Below, piece after piece: positions 17,365 to 27,667 of a stretch of 64,000 nt of DNA. The stretch is from Adhaeribacter aerolatus (GTDB taxonomy: Bacteria > Bacteroidota > Bacteroidia > Cytophagales > Hymenobacteraceae). Location of the stretch: the NCBI RefSeq assembly GCF_007991635.1, contig NZ_BJYS01000029.1, positions 1 to 64,000 on the forward strand, written 5' to 3'. A program made the position numbers and the translations under genes. Numbering within the stretch: position 1 is the first letter of the stretch; each line of letters opens with the position of its first letter. Under the pieces are notes generated by a model that had not been told where the DNA came from, did not search any database, and worked only from the letters and a program-made list of their open reading frames with translations.

Positions 17365-18093
17365 TTAGCTGGGATTTACAAGAGCAATTAACCGTCGGGA
17401 GTCGGTTACAGCGTGGCCGCCAATATCGTTATCGAAATAAATATAGACCGCTTTGCCTTCGGCGTTCCAGGTGCGGGCGGCTTCGGCCCAATTGTTTAAA
17501 ACTTCGTCGGAGTAGCTGCCGTTATATTTGCCTATTGGGCCGTGGAGCCGGATGTAAACAAAATTGGCGGTGGCGATAATCGGCGACAGGTGCTGCTCTA
17601 AATCGTAAATACAGAAAGCGGCATTGTATTGCCGCAGTAAATCGTACACCGGCTCGTTGTACCAGGTGTGGTCGCGGAACTCGAAGGTGTATAACAAACC
17701 AGTGGGTAGGGCTTGTAAAAATTGGCGGAAACGCTCCAGATCGCAATGCCAGCGGGGAGGCAGTTGAAACAGGATAGGCCCCAGTTTTTCTTCTAAAGCG
17801 GTTACGTTTTGCAGAAAGTTAGCTAAAGAAGCTTGCGGGTCTTTCAGCTTTTTCATGTGGGTAATAAACCGGCTGGCTTTTACCGTAAACACAAAATTAT
17901 CAGGTACTGACTGGCGCCAGTTGGCAAAGGTTTCGGCAGAAGGCAGGCGGTAAAAAGAATTATTTATTTCAACCGTATTATAGAAGGTCAGGTAATATTG
18001 GAGGTAATCCTGTTGCTTCATACCATCGGGATAAAACAAGCCTCTCCAGTGCTTATAATGCCAACCCGATGTTCCAATGTAAATCCCGCTCAA
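17365..18093 (-). CDS. DUF72 (YecE-family) protein
   Basis: A 242-residue member of the DUF72/YecE family, a TIM-barrel fold of unconfirmed function. The opening IGTSGWHYKHWRGLFYPDGM and the following YNTVEINNSFYRLP are highly characteristic, as are FTVKASRFITHMKKL (about 70-84) and the C-terminal VYIYFDNDIGGHAV. The length is normal. Family members are cytosolic; links to DNA repair or metal-dependent hydrolysis have been suggested but not shown here. The gene lies downstream of tamL on the same strand, separated by a hairpin repeat. Confidence 0.92.
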   Translation of the reverse strand: MSGIYIGTSGWHYKHWRGLFYPDGMKQQDYLQYYLTFYNTVEINNSFYRLPSAETFANWRQSVPDNFVFTVKASRFITHMKKLKDPQASLANFLQNVTALEEKLGPILFQLPPRWHCDLERFRQFLQALPTGLLYTFEFRDHTWYNEPVYDLLRQYNAAFCIYDLEQHLSPIIATANFVYIRLHGPIGKYNGSYSDEVLNNWAEAARTWNAEGKAVYIYFDNDIGGHAVTDSRRLIALVNPS

Positions 18094-18200
18094 TGTTTAG
18101 CTTATATCTTAATATATTTTTAGACTAATTAATTTGGGGAGGTTGATGCTTTTATCGGAATAAAATGAACCTACACTATCCTTTTTACATCCTGATCCAA

Positions 18201-18265
18201 CCACTGTCATTCAGGAGGAAACTATTTGGCTACCTGCTACATAGGTTCCTTCTGAATGACAGTGG
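18201..18265. repeat. palindromic hairpin repeat, copy A
   Basis: A 65-base near-perfect hairpin whose arms are CCACTGTCATTCAGGAGGAA and TTCCTTCTGAATGACAGTGG, with loop ACTATTTGGCTACCTGC and beyond. A related copy is at 54206-54262 with the same TACCTGCTA loop core. Both copies lie shortly downstream of a minus-strand gene (here tamL, 37 bases past the stop) and upstream of another, so they may work as 3'-end or attenuator structures. Confidence 0.75.
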
Positions 18266-18301
18266 TGAGATCCTTTAAAGTTATTGTTTAACTGTTCATT
18301 A

Positions 18302-20683
18302 TTAAAACGGATAGCCGACAGCTATGTGGAGTACCATGCTTTTACGTTCGGGGGGGAAAGTAAAGACGTAAGGGCTTGCCTGAATTGGATCGCGCACCGG
18401 AACACCTAAATCAAAACGGAGTACAAAGAACTCAGCGTCGATGCGCAAGCCGGCACCCGTGCCTACAGCTAACTGGCTCAAAGCTTTGCTGAAGATAAAC
18501 TCTCCGCCAGGACGGTCGGCACTGGCCCGCGCCAGCCAAATATTACCGGCATCTACAAATACGGCGCCTTTCAGATACGGAATAATATCGAAGCGGTACT
18601 CGGCGTTTGCTTCAAATTTTATGTCACCGGTCTGGTCAAAAAAGCCATTGCTGGCGTTATCTTGTAGGTTGGGGTCGGTGGTAACCGAGTAAGTGCCCGG
18701 ACCAACTTCGCGGGGCCGGAAAGCGCGGATGCTGTTAGAGCCGCCAATAAAGAATTGCTTGATGTACGGTAAGGTTTCGGAATTTTTATAAGGTATACCG
18801 GCGCCAATAATAATACGGGAAGCCAAACGGCTGCCGCGCGTAAGTTGCTGGTAATAACGTCCTTCCAGGGCCAAACGGGAATATTGCGAAAAAGGCTGTT
18901 TTACAAAAGTATTTGGAATTTCGGTTTGCCGCTGAATTTTAGAAGTAAACAGGCTGAGTAAGTTGCCCGATAAATCAATATTAGCATTAAAGAAAAAATC
19001 GTTTCTGTGCTGCTGCTGGTTCTGGGTGTTATATGTGAAATTATACATAGAACCCACAATAAATTGCTCCTCGAAGCTGCGGCGCAGGAAAAGGTTTTCA
19101 TTTAATCTCTCCTGAAATTCCGGTCCTACCTTAGACAAGCGCGCAAATTGCAGGTTTACCGGCGTAATTTCGTGGGTAATCCGCGATTTTGGTCGCCACA
19201 CATAGCCGTAGGTAGCGTTGTAGGCATTCATCTGGTAAAAAGTTACGCGGTTTATGTAGCTGTAGCCCAGCGTAAAACGGGTTTTAGGTACAAATTCAGA
19301 CCGCAGGTTATGCATTTTAAACGGCGTCATGAAACGCGGCACATCCAACTGGGCCTGGGTGCCAAAGGTAAAGGAGTTAATACCGCTTTTGGTTTCACTG
19401 GTTCCAGTATCGGTACCGCTCCGGCCCTTATTCCCGCCTACTTGTGATTCCTGGTTGATGTTGAAATTTATCTGTAGTTGTTCGGCGCCACGCATTAAGT
19501 TACGGTGGCGATAGCGGGCATTAAAGCCCGGCCCGGCAAAGCCGTTGGTCTTCGTAACCATTTCAAATTCTGCCCGCATCGATTGCAACCGCGAAGGCGT
19601 TAACCGAATATTTACGTTCAGGGCTTGCGCCAGGCTGTCGCTGTCGCGTAGCTGCAGATCTACAAACCGGAACAAGCCTAAGCCCATGAGGCGGCTGACG
19701 GTAAGCGCGTGGTCGCGGCGGCTATAAAGGCTGTCTTTTTCCAGGAAAACGGACGGCAGCAAATGTTTAGCTTTCAGCGATTTTTCATCGGGGTAATAAT
19801 GGTAACCTTGTACCCGCACCGGCGGATTCGAGTAAGCTGTACTATCGAGCCGCAAAGTATAATTGGTATAAATCCTGATGTCGCCTAACTTGTAAGGTAC
19901 TAAGGCTTTCGCGGGTGCTTCGGGCTTGATGGTAGGGTAAATATTTACGGTATAATTATTCTGGGTAGTATCTACCTTATACAGAATAAGGTCCGGATCG
20001 AAATAAAAATAGCCTTTGTTTTTCAGGTCGGCGTCGACACGAACCCGCTCGGCCGTAAACGTAGCCAGGTTATAATTATCGCCCACTTTTAATAAACTGG
20101 CTTCCCGCGAGGCGGCTATATCGCGGTAAATCGGACCGAGAGAATCGCTGGCGGCAGGATAAATAATGCTGCTAATGGTGTAGGGCTTGGCTACCTGAGC
20201 GATGTAGGTAACACTTACGGTTTTATCTTTTACGTTTTCTTTATATCCCACTGTAGAGTTAAAATAACCGGCGTTGTTTAAGCGGTTTACCATTAAAGCG
20301 GTAATATGGGTGTTGTTCACCGAATCGTAAAAGACCGGCTCTTCGCCTAAATTGTTTTTGATAAAACTGCGCAAACCTTTTTTCTTTTTGGGGGTGCCAG
20401 CCAGGTTATAAAAGAACAAGCCGGGGCGGATGCCGAAAAAAGAAGTATTGGGTTTGGGCGTAATGGTAGCAGCCAACTGGGTAGATAAAGCACTTTCGTC
20501 CTTTATTTTTTCCTTCGATTCCAGTTTAACGGTAGCGCCGGTGTATAAGCGCTTGCCTTCGGGCAGCTTGCTGGTGCCACTGCAGCCACTTAAGTAAAAA
20601 AGGCAAAAGATACTTAAAACCGACAAAGCCAGTTTTGGGTAAGTAAGCCGGCGTGTTTCTAGGTTAAGGCGTAAGCCAATCAT
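18302..20683 (-). CDS. tamL: TamL, lipoprotein form of the TamA outer-membrane assembly factor
   Basis: A BamA/TamA-family barrel of about 793 residues with a lipoprotein signal (LSGC, lipid-attachment cysteine 34 from the chosen start). The N-terminal half carries POTRA-like repeats, and the C-terminal half is an Omp85 barrel with RAFRPREVGPGTYS (conserved RxFRP loop) and LRFDLGVPVRDP near the end, closing with VGYPF. In Bacteroidota TamL pairs with TamB to move lipids or proteins to the outer membrane. The frame opens at 20713; I chose the ATG at 20683 because the lipoprotein signal begins there. It follows tamB closely (17 bases), so the two form an operon. Confidence 0.9.
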   Translation of the reverse strand: MIGLRLNLETRRLTYPKLALSVLSIFCLFYLSGCSGTSKLPEGKRLYTGATVKLESKEKIKDESALSTQLAATITPKPNTSFFGIRPGLFFYNLAGTPKKKKGLRSFIKNNLGEEPVFYDSVNNTHITALMVNRLNNAGYFNSTVGYKENVKDKTVSVTYIAQVAKPYTISSIIYPAASDSLGPIYRDIAASREASLLKVGDNYNLATFTAERVRVDADLKNKGYFYFDPDLILYKVDTTQNNYTVNIYPTIKPEAPAKALVPYKLGDIRIYTNYTLRLDSTAYSNPPVRVQGYHYYPDEKSLKAKHLLPSVFLEKDSLYSRRDHALTVSRLMGLGLFRFVDLQLRDSDSLAQALNVNIRLTPSRLQSMRAEFEMVTKTNGFAGPGFNARYRHRNLMRGAEQLQINFNINQESQVGGNKGRSGTDTGTSETKSGINSFTFGTQAQLDVPRFMTPFKMHNLRSEFVPKTRFTLGYSYINRVTFYQMNAYNATYGYVWRPKSRITHEITPVNLQFARLSKVGPEFQERLNENLFLRRSFEEQFIVGSMYNFTYNTQNQQQHRNDFFFNANIDLSGNLLSLFTSKIQRQTEIPNTFVKQPFSQYSRLALEGRYYQQLTRGSRLASRIIIGAGIPYKNSETLPYIKQFFIGGSNSIRAFRPREVGPGTYSVTTDPNLQDNASNGFFDQTGDIKFEANAEYRFDIIPYLKGAVFVDAGNIWLARASADRPGGEFIFSKALSQLAVGTGAGLRIDAEFFVLRFDLGVPVRDPIQASPYVFTFPPERKSMVLHIAVGYPF

Positions 20684-20699
20684 GTTTATGCGGTAAAAT

Positions 20700-23600
20700 T
20701 TAATTCTGAACAAGCGGTTCTATTTCGTTTTTATTACGGTTGCCTTTTCGGGTTTTTCCCAGGTTTTTAAACATATCGGAAAGATTATCGAAGTTGCGGG
20801 TAAAGACAAGCGCCAGGCCGGTTTCCTGTACTTCAGTTTCGGCCAGGTCTTCGTAAGAATTTTGTTTAAAGCCCCGCACGCGCAAACGGCCGTTAGGCGT
20901 AATCAGGTACTCTACGGATAAATTTCCGGCAAAGCCACTGTTGCCACTCTGGGAGCTTTTCCCTTCAATACCCACATCGGTACCTACCCGCACTACCAGC
21001 CGGTTGTTCAGGAATTCCTTGTTCAGGGCCACGTTTAAATCCGTGCGGTTTTGTCCCGTGCCGGTAGAAGAAAAATCCTGATAGGAGTTTAAGCCTAATT
21101 CCAGACCCAAGCCGCCTAAATATTGCCCGGTAAGTTTATTTAATTGGTCGCTGAGTAACGCGCTAACACTGGAGCGGGCCGTAGAAGCCAGCGAACCGCC
21201 GCCTGCCGATTGCAGTGGATCGGTACCCATAAATCGTCCTAGTACTATCAGCGAAAAAGCTTGCCGGTTAACTTCGGAAGGGTCTTGCCGGATTTGTTGT
21301 AACCGGTTATAAGCTAAATTGCCAAACTCGGTCCGGCGTTCGTTCTCCGGTAATTCCACATCAAATGAAATATCAGGCTTCAGCATGTCGCCTTTTAAGT
21401 TAATCAATACCTGAAAAGGTAACTGGTTGCGCGACTGGTTACGGGCTAGTTCAGATTCGAGTTGGGCTTCTATTAATTCGGTAGGCGCGGTTTTTACGTT
21501 GTAGATGGCCTTGATATCCAAATCGGCTACAAGCGGATCGCCGGCCCAGGTAATGCTGCTGCCGCGGGCAATTTCGAATTCGCGCTGGGCTAAACCGTAA
21601 AAGTGGAGCTTGTATTTACCGCTGGTTACTACGTAGCGACCACTCAGGCTAATATTACCATCGTCATCCATGCCGGTATTCAGCTCACCCCTACCTCGAA
21701 TCTCAATAAAGTCACCGGTAGCTTCGTCCATTACTACGGTAAACGGAATATCATCCGATACATCAATAACCGCACTAATATTATAGCCGAGCAATCCGGT
21801 TTGGGTTAAGGTATCGCGTTTTTGCAGTTCGGCTAAACGGGCAGCCAACGTATCGCTCATATCTACAAACTGCGTAATGCCTTCGTGTTCTACCATGCCG
21901 GCCGCCGTAGACGGAATTACCATGGTCATGGCCGAGCCTTCGATTACTTTTATGCGGCCGGTGATTTCCGGTTGATTTTCTTCGCCGGCAATTTTAGCGT
22001 TGGTGTCCAGGATTAATTTGCCATAATAAAGCGGGTTATCTTCGGCGGTGGAGTTCATTACCACAAAATTATTAGTGGTTACATCCAGCGCGAAGCGGTA
22101 GTTCAGGTAATCGCGGGTAAATACCGTACCGTTTACCACGGCCTTGTTATTCACCGAATCGAGCAATGTAAAGTTAGAGAAGTTGATACCGCGTTCATCA
22201 AAGGTCATGGTTTCGTTGGCGAGGCGGAACGGGGAACCCAACATAGTAGGCACAAAAGTAGCGTTGGCAAAAGTAGCCTGCCCCCGAATATTGGGTTGCG
22301 CCAGGCTGCCTGTAATATTTAAACGGCCAACCAAAGAGCCCGACATATCTTCTAACTGGCCCATTGTGAAACCTTGGAAAGCTGCCAAGTTGATATTAGT
22401 AATATCAGCCGTGAGGTTTAAGGCATTGTCGGTGGTTTGGGCTACGTAATACCCGTTTACGGTTAAGTTGTTGCCATTGCCGGCCAAAGTAGCCAATACA
22501 TTGTAGCGGTCGCCGGGGGCGGTGCTGGCCTGCAAACCAATATCACCAATCAGGTTTTTCTGGAAAGCAAAGTTTTTAACAGTTAAATCGGAGGTAAAGC
22601 CCAGTTTGGTGGTAATATCGCGCAAGGTAATATTGCCGTTAATCGAGCCGTTTATTAAGCTGTCGTTGCGTTCAATGGCCCGCGAAATATTGGTGAGGTC
22701 GAAATTGCCAAACGTAATTTGTAGCGGCGCATTGGTACGGCTGGCGCCCAAACTAGTTATCGCCAACGAATTGCCGCCTTGCTCCAGCCGAATATTGTTC
22801 GCGTAGATAGAACCGGTGTTATAATATTGCAGGTAATTATCGGGCGTTACATTCCAGGGCTCACCGTTAAATATTACATCGCCGGGCGTAAACTTAAACT
22901 GGTAGGCGTTTTGCAGCGAATTTAACAAGCCACCCAAGGCAAACCGTTCTTTCCCGTTATCTTCCGAAATAGCTAAGCGCACTTTTAAATTATCATCCTG
23001 CGCATAGCCGCCCAATTTCAGGTTTTTCACCAGCAAAGTAGTATCCGATATTTCGTTCAGGGTTACGGCGTAGTCCAATTTATCCGCATCGCCGTTCAGG
23101 CGTATTTGCAAACTATCGAGGTTATAGGTGGTGTACACAATGCGCGGCAAATAACCGTTTACCTGCAGGTTCTGGCTGGCTTGTGTATAAGAGCCTGACA
23201 CAACACCCGGACCAAATTTTTTCAGTTCGGGAATTAAACCGGAGGTTAATAAATCGGTGCGCCGGAAACGGAAGTCGAAGTTAAAATCGTCGAGGTTAAT
23301 ATTGGCCGGAAACGGCTCATCCTGAATATTAAAGTAAGAATCTATTTTCTTGGAAAAAGCGGTAGCTAAATCTTCGGCGCTGTTCTCACCCCGGAAAAAA
23401 CCATTCATTAAATCGGAACGCAGCGTAATATCGGTGCGGCCTACCTGGTTAGCCAGGCGCACAAACATCGTATCGAGTTGATACGTTTTGGCGCCCTGCC
23501 GGATGTTGAGTTGCCCCGCATCGAAAGTGCCGTTCAACGTATTCAGCGAAGCACCGCGCATATCGGCTACTACTTTGCCTTGCAGGCGCAGCGGCTGCCC

Positions 23601-25997
23601 GTAAAAATTCAGGGCTTGTAAGTTGGCTTCGTCCAGGTTTAGGGTAAAATTATAGCTCGGCTCGGCGTTGCGCAGGTTAACTGCCCCATCAAAGTTGAAA
23701 GCCAGGTTATTGTCTTTCATGTTTACCGTACCGTCAAATAAATTCCGGTCGGCGGTGCCTTTAATGGCAATATTATTATAGGTGTAATTATTGTAAAATA
23801 CCGATTGCACCGTGGCATCAATGTCGGCCCGCATGGTTTCGGGGGTTAAGCCGGTACCGTTAACACGGGCATCGGCGGTAAGCTTACCCATGGTGGTATC
23901 CTTCATTATTTTACCTAAATCCAACCCATCCAGACTTACGGTGCCGTTGTAGCGTTCGCCGGGCTGCATGCGCAGGTTAGCAGTGGCATTACCAAACGAA
24001 GTAGTAATTACCGGAGTGGCAGTAAAATTCTCTAACGAGCCGGTAAAGCCTCCTTTCAGGGCCATGCGATCGGGCAACTGAATGGTGGCCGGAATAAGGT
24101 CTTTGGGTAATAAATTTTGAATATCCCGGCGGGTGGTCGAGAAATTCTGAATATTCAGGTTAGCGTAAAGGTTATCGGGATTAGTAAGATTGCGGATGGT
24201 ACCGCTGGCCTGCAAGTTGGTACCTGGTGCGGCGGTAATCCGCAGATTTTGCAGCTCCAGGTTTTCCATGCCCCCGTTAATACCGCCACTAGCCGTAATC
24301 CGTTCCGGAATGCGGTAACCTGCCGGTAAAGTACCGGGCGGCAAGAAAGCCATTACATCGGCCCTCGCTACGGTAAAGCGGTTAATATCTAAGTTAAGCC
24401 GGGTTTTATTTACCTCGGGCAAACCCGTAATGGTACCACTGGCATTTACGGCAGTACCATTTAAACCAGCCATTTGCAAGCGTTCAATCCGTAAATTATC
24501 TACGCGGCCGGTAACGCGGCCATCCACGTAGAGCGGCTTGTTCAAAATGCTCCGGAACGAAGGGTTATCGGCTAAAGTTGGCTGGAAGTACAGTAAATCA
24601 CGGAAACCGATTTTAGAATTAGCCATGTCGGCATTAATGGTCAGTCGGTTAATATTATCGGCAATGGTGGCTAAAGAAGGGTAGCCAATGGCCAGGTGCC
24701 GCCGGATAATGCTCTCGCCGGTTTCCAGGTTCAGGTTAGCCATTTGGGCCTGCGTAGAGTCTACCGTAATATCGGTGGTGAAATTTTTCACCAGAAAACC
24801 ACTTTTTTCTTTCAGGCTCATTTTGTTCAGGTCGGCGGCCATGCGATCTACGCTGTAATAAATATTATCAGCGTTGAGGGTAATATTTGAGAAATCGAGG
24901 TGGTTAAAGTCCATGCCTCGTTTCAGTTCGGGCGTGTTGTAATTGCCAAACTGCACATTCAGCCCCGCTACATCCAGGTTCTTCAAACTCATGGCCCAAT
25001 TAACCGGCTCACCTTCTTTTTTCTCAACGGCTTCGTCCAGGTTTTCGGCGGTCCGGACCGGGTTAATAGCCAGCGAATCGCCGGGGGCATATTTGTCCTG
25101 GAAGTATGCCGCCGACGTGTTGCGGAGCGTAAAGGAATTTAAATCTATTTTGGCGTTAGGTATATCAATATTGCCGGGTTCGAGTTCGGTGCGGCCGACA
25201 TTTAATAAGATACGCTGCAACGCAACCGTATTCTGATAATTCAGCTTAATATTTTCTAAGGTTACCTTCCCCATCCCAAACTGCATGGTCAGCGGTTTGG
25301 CTTCGGTGGTATCGGGTGGGGCCGCTTTGGTTTGTATAATATTGGCGTAGCTGTTTTTCAGGTTGATGTCGTTCAGGCGGTAAATTTCCTTTTCCAGGTT
25401 CAGCTCGTTCATGCTAGCCTTTAGGGTGCCAATGCGGCTCCGGACGTTGTTGCCGTAAATCTGGTCGGTCATGGTGAAGAAAATATTCTCCAGCTCGATA
25501 TTGCCAATATTATAGGTAAAAGGTGCGGCGGTGGTATCTACGGGTTGGGCCGTAGCTGTATCGGTAGCAAAGGCGTTCAGCACAAAATCGTAATTGGTGG
25601 TGCTGTCGGGCATAAAGGTTTTAATGTGCGCCGTGGCATTGCGCAGCGAAACCGAGCTGATATTAATTTCGCTGTTCAGCAACGAAAAGAAATTAATATC
25701 CAAGCCCAGGCGACCGGCATACAGCAAGGTGTCCCGTTGCTGGTCTTCCATGTAAAAGTCTTCCAGCACAAAGCTGTTCCGAAAGTCGGTTTTAACGCGG
25801 CCTATTTTTACTTCGGTTTTTAATTTATCTGATAGCCAAGCCGTGCCTTTATCGGCCAGGAAATTCTGGGTGGCGGTAAATTGTAAGGCAATTATTACCA
25901 GCAAAACCAAAAGCAAGGGTATCCCGATAATCCACAAGAGGACTTTCAGGACGGTACGGCCCGTCGATTTTTTGGCAGGAGTTGATTCTGTTGTCAA
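20700..25997 (-). CDS. tamB: TamB, inner-membrane-anchored translocation and assembly protein
   Basis: A 1765-residue TamB/DUF490 protein. One N-terminal transmembrane helix (about 16-38, VLLWIIGIPLLLVLLVIIAL) precedes an AsmA-like segment (LSDKLKTEVKIGRVKTDF) and a very long run of beta-rich repeats that should form a hydrophobic groove spanning the periplasm. The C-terminal TamB domain lies at about 1290-1700 (FYGLAQREFEIARGSSITWA and VEYLITPNGRLRVRGFKQNS). In known systems TamB couples with TamA, here TamL, and helps transport phospholipids or insert barrels. The C-terminus ends in a basic tail. It is larger than the E. coli protein, as is usual in Bacteroidota. Confidence 0.94.
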   Translation of the reverse strand: MTTESTPAKKSTGRTVLKVLLWIIGIPLLLVLLVIIALQFTATQNFLADKGTAWLSDKLKTEVKIGRVKTDFRNSFVLEDFYMEDQQRDTLLYAGRLGLDINFFSLLNSEINISSVSLRNATAHIKTFMPDSTTNYDFVLNAFATDTATAQPVDTTAAPFTYNIGNIELENIFFTMTDQIYGNNVRSRIGTLKASMNELNLEKEIYRLNDINLKNSYANIIQTKAAPPDTTEAKPLTMQFGMGKVTLENIKLNYQNTVALQRILLNVGRTELEPGNIDIPNAKIDLNSFTLRNTSAAYFQDKYAPGDSLAINPVRTAENLDEAVEKKEGEPVNWAMSLKNLDVAGLNVQFGNYNTPELKRGMDFNHLDFSNITLNADNIYYSVDRMAADLNKMSLKEKSGFLVKNFTTDITVDSTQAQMANLNLETGESIIRRHLAIGYPSLATIADNINRLTINADMANSKIGFRDLLYFQPTLADNPSFRSILNKPLYVDGRVTGRVDNLRIERLQMAGLNGTAVNASGTITGLPEVNKTRLNLDINRFTVARADVMAFLPPGTLPAGYRIPERITASGGINGGMENLELQNLRITAAPGTNLQASGTIRNLTNPDNLYANLNIQNFSTTRRDIQNLLPKDLIPATIQLPDRMALKGGFTGSLENFTATPVITTSFGNATANLRMQPGERYNGTVSLDGLDLGKIMKDTTMGKLTADARVNGTGLTPETMRADIDATVQSVFYNNYTYNNIAIKGTADRNLFDGTVNMKDNNLAFNFDGAVNLRNAEPSYNFTLNLDEANLQALNFYGQPLRLQGKVVADMRGASLNTLNGTFDAGQLNIRQGAKTYQLDTMFVRLANQVGRTDITLRSDLMNGFFRGENSAEDLATAFSKKIDSYFNIQDEPFPANINLDDFNFDFRFRRTDLLTSGLIPELKKFGPGVVSGSYTQASQNLQVNGYLPRIVYTTYNLDSLQIRLNGDADKLDYAVTLNEISDTTLLVKNLKLGGYAQDDNLKVRLAISEDNGKERFALGGLLNSLQNAYQFKFTPGDVIFNGEPWNVTPDNYLQYYNTGSIYANNIRLEQGGNSLAITSLGASRTNAPLQITFGNFDLTNISRAIERNDSLINGSINGNITLRDITTKLGFTSDLTVKNFAFQKNLIGDIGLQASTAPGDRYNVLATLAGNGNNLTVNGYYVAQTTDNALNLTADITNINLAAFQGFTMGQLEDMSGSLVGRLNITGSLAQPNIRGQATFANATFVPTMLGSPFRLANETMTFDERGINFSNFTLLDSVNNKAVVNGTVFTRDYLNYRFALDVTTNNFVVMNSTAEDNPLYYGKLILDTNAKIAGEENQPEITGRIKVIEGSAMTMVIPSTAAGMVEHEGITQFVDMSDTLAARLAELQKRDTLTQTGLLGYNISAVIDVSDDIPFTVVMDEATGDFIEIRGRGELNTGMDDDGNISLSGRYVVTSGKYKLHFYGLAQREFEIARGSSITWAGDPLVADLDIKAIYNVKTAPTELIEAQLESELARNQSRNQLPFQVLINLKGDMLKPDISFDVELPENERRTEFGNLAYNRLQQIRQDPSEVNRQAFSLIVLGRFMGTDPLQSAGGGSLASTARSSVSALLSDQLNKLTGQYLGGLGLELGLNSYQDFSSTGTGQNRTDLNVALNKEFLNNRLVVRVGTDVGIEGKSSQSGNSGFAGNLSVEYLITPNGRLRVRGFKQNSYEDLAETEVQETGLALVFTRNFDNLSDMFKNLGKTRKGNRNKNEIEPLVQN

Positions 25998-26113
25998 GGG
26001 GGTATAATAAGTAAAAAGTACTTCCGGATTGTATTACGTGATATCGCGGTTAAAGTGAACAAGCCGGGGGGTAAAATTTGTATAAAATTTATAGCCTAAT
26101 TGTATTATCATTA

Positions 26114-26141
26114 AAAAAGCCAGCAGTTGGCTGGCTTTTAT
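26114..26141 (-). terminator. terminator after the 96-residue lipoprotein gene
   Basis: AAAGCCAGC and GCTGGCTTT pair around AGTTG, with A- and T-runs on both flanks, 50 bases past the stop codon. Confidence 0.7.
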
Positions 26142-26190
26142 TTATTCATTTTAGCATATATTCGGGTTTGCCGGGCAAGTACCGGGGCAC

Positions 26191-26481
26191 TTATTTAGCC
26201 TGGTCGCGGTAAACCTTTAAAAGGCGCTCGGCTGCTTTTAACTCACTCTTTTTGGCATCTAATAAATCTCGCTCCCGCTTATACAGTTGTTCGGCTTCAT
26301 CGGTGCGGCGCTTTTGGGCTTCCAGTTCCTGCTCCAGGTAATCTACCTGTTGCTGTTGGGCAATAACATTGGGGTCGTTGGAGGCCGACCCGCCGGTTAG
26401 GGCTGAGCAGCTAAATAGGAAAGGCAACAGTAGAATTAGTAGGCCAGTTAGCTTTTTGGAGGGTAATATATTTATAATCAT
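26191..26481 (-). CDS. small coiled-coil lipoprotein
   Basis: A 96-residue lipoprotein: signal peptide to about residue 25 with lipobox LFSC, then a single helical coiled coil (about 40-93) rich in Glu, Arg, Lys and Leu heptads, such as YLEQELEAQKRRTDEAEQLY. The organisation resembles Lpp-like or OmpA-associated spacer lipoproteins, but no specific family is recognised. It lies upstream of tamB on the same strand with a strong terminator between, so it is probably separately transcribed. An envelope structural role is inferred from its form and neighbours only. Confidence 0.75.
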   Translation of the reverse strand: MIINILPSKKLTGLLILLLPFLFSCSALTGGSASNDPNVIAQQQQVDYLEQELEAQKRRTDEAEQLYKRERDLLDAKKSELKAAERLLKVYRDQAK

Positions 26482-26633
26482 TCCTTTAGGTATTTTAATA
26501 TAGCTTTATTTACGGCCTGACCAGATTTTTAGTTGTAAAATGGACTGTATAATCGCCGGACATACCATAATTTTCACCGGCAGGCTGGCAAAACGTAAAT
26601 ATGCCCGTAAACCAGTTAGCTATAATGCCTAAA

Positions 26634-26658
26634 AAAAGCCAGCATGAAAGCTGGCTTT
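26634..26658 (-). terminator. terminator after the basic exported protein gene
   Basis: AAAGCCAGC and GCTGGCTTT with an ATGAAA loop, a few bases beyond the stop codon; the stem sequence is the same as in the terminator at 26114. Confidence 0.7.
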
Positions 26659-26672
26659 AATTAAATAAATAA

Positions 26673-27296
26673 TTACCAATTCTGATGCCCGGTATCTTCG
26701 TCCAGGTGGCTCATCTGGTTATCCAGGCTGGCGATTTCCTGGTCAATTTCTTTTAATTCCTGCTGTACCTCTTTCAGGTTCTTTTTCTTGGTCATTACGC
26801 TGTTCATGAGTTCCATTTTACGGTTCATATAGCGCATTTTATCGCTCATCATCTGCATCTGAATGGTCATGGCATCGGCTTCGGCCGCGTTTACCATGGT
26901 GGCCATACCCCCAGCCCGGTTAGTACCGGTTCTTTCAAAAACACCGCTGGTACCGTTACCCCCGCCGGTACTGCTGCTCTTTTTGGTTTTCATGGTTTTG
27001 GTAGATTTCGTAGCCTTTTTGTTTAAGCCCTGACTCGCGTTGTTGGTACCGGCCTGAGTAGAAGTGGCATTGTTTTCCGGGTTGCCGGGGTTACCTTGGT
27101 TTAACTGGTCATCGGCCCGGGTAGGAGCACCCACGGCACTCTCGGTACGGGTAGCCGAACCCGCTTTCTTAGAAGTGGTAGTTTTGGTGCTGGATTGTTT
27201 GGTTTCTTTGGTGGTAGTACCGCTGCTCTGGCCAAAGCTTGCATAGGAACAAAACACAAAGGCTACTGCCGGTATTATTTTCAGAAAATTTTTCAT
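26673..27296 (-). CDS. exported low-complexity protein with C-terminal coiled coil
   Basis: A 207-residue protein of unknown function. A signal peptide (about 1-22, ending SYASFGQ) is followed by roughly 100 residues of Thr/Ser/Lys/Gly/Asn-rich, disordered and basic sequence. The last 75 residues are a charged helical region with Met- and Lys-rich heptads (MQMMSDKMRYMNRKMELMNS, then KKKNLKEVQQELKEIDQEIA). It could be a periplasmic or surface structural protein. It faces the sigma factor gene divergently across a 371-base spacer. Confidence 0.72.
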   Translation of the reverse strand: MKNFLKIIPAVAFVFCSYASFGQSSGTTTKETKQSSTKTTTSKKAGSATRTESAVGAPTRADDQLNQGNPGNPENNATSTQAGTNNASQGLNKKATKSTKTMKTKKSSSTGGGNGTSGVFERTGTNRAGGMATMVNAAEADAMTIQMQMMSDKMRYMNRKMELMNSVMTKKKNLKEVQQELKEIDQEIASLDNQMSHLDEDTGHQNW

Positions 27297-27667
27297 CGCT
27301 CTAAACTTTTTAGTTAAACATAAGGATTTGCCGGGTTCCGGTTATCGGCCGTGGAAAAGACAATATTTCAATCTTTTTTTTCTCTTCCCGCAGATGCACG
27401 CCTGTTCGCCCGGCTTAAGTGGTATGGTCCCTGCCTGTTTAGCAGGAGGTTAAGTAAGGTTATATTTACGTGCGGTAAACTTTTCCGGATAGAAAAATAA
27501 AGGGAATTTGATAGGATAGGTATAAAAAAGCAGCGACGACCCAGGCAGGTTGAAGAATATTTATTCCTTACTATTCAGATAGTTGAAATAAATTTCTATA
27601 ATTTAAGAGAACACAGGCAACCGTTCCGGAAAAGTATCCGTGCTGGGGGCGCAAACAACATAAACGC
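27297..27667. other. divergent promoter region, no gene seen
   Basis: This spacer separates a minus-strand exported protein from the plus-strand sigma factor and must hold both promoters. No confident TAnnTTTG box, repeat or RNA was recognised. Confidence 0.45.
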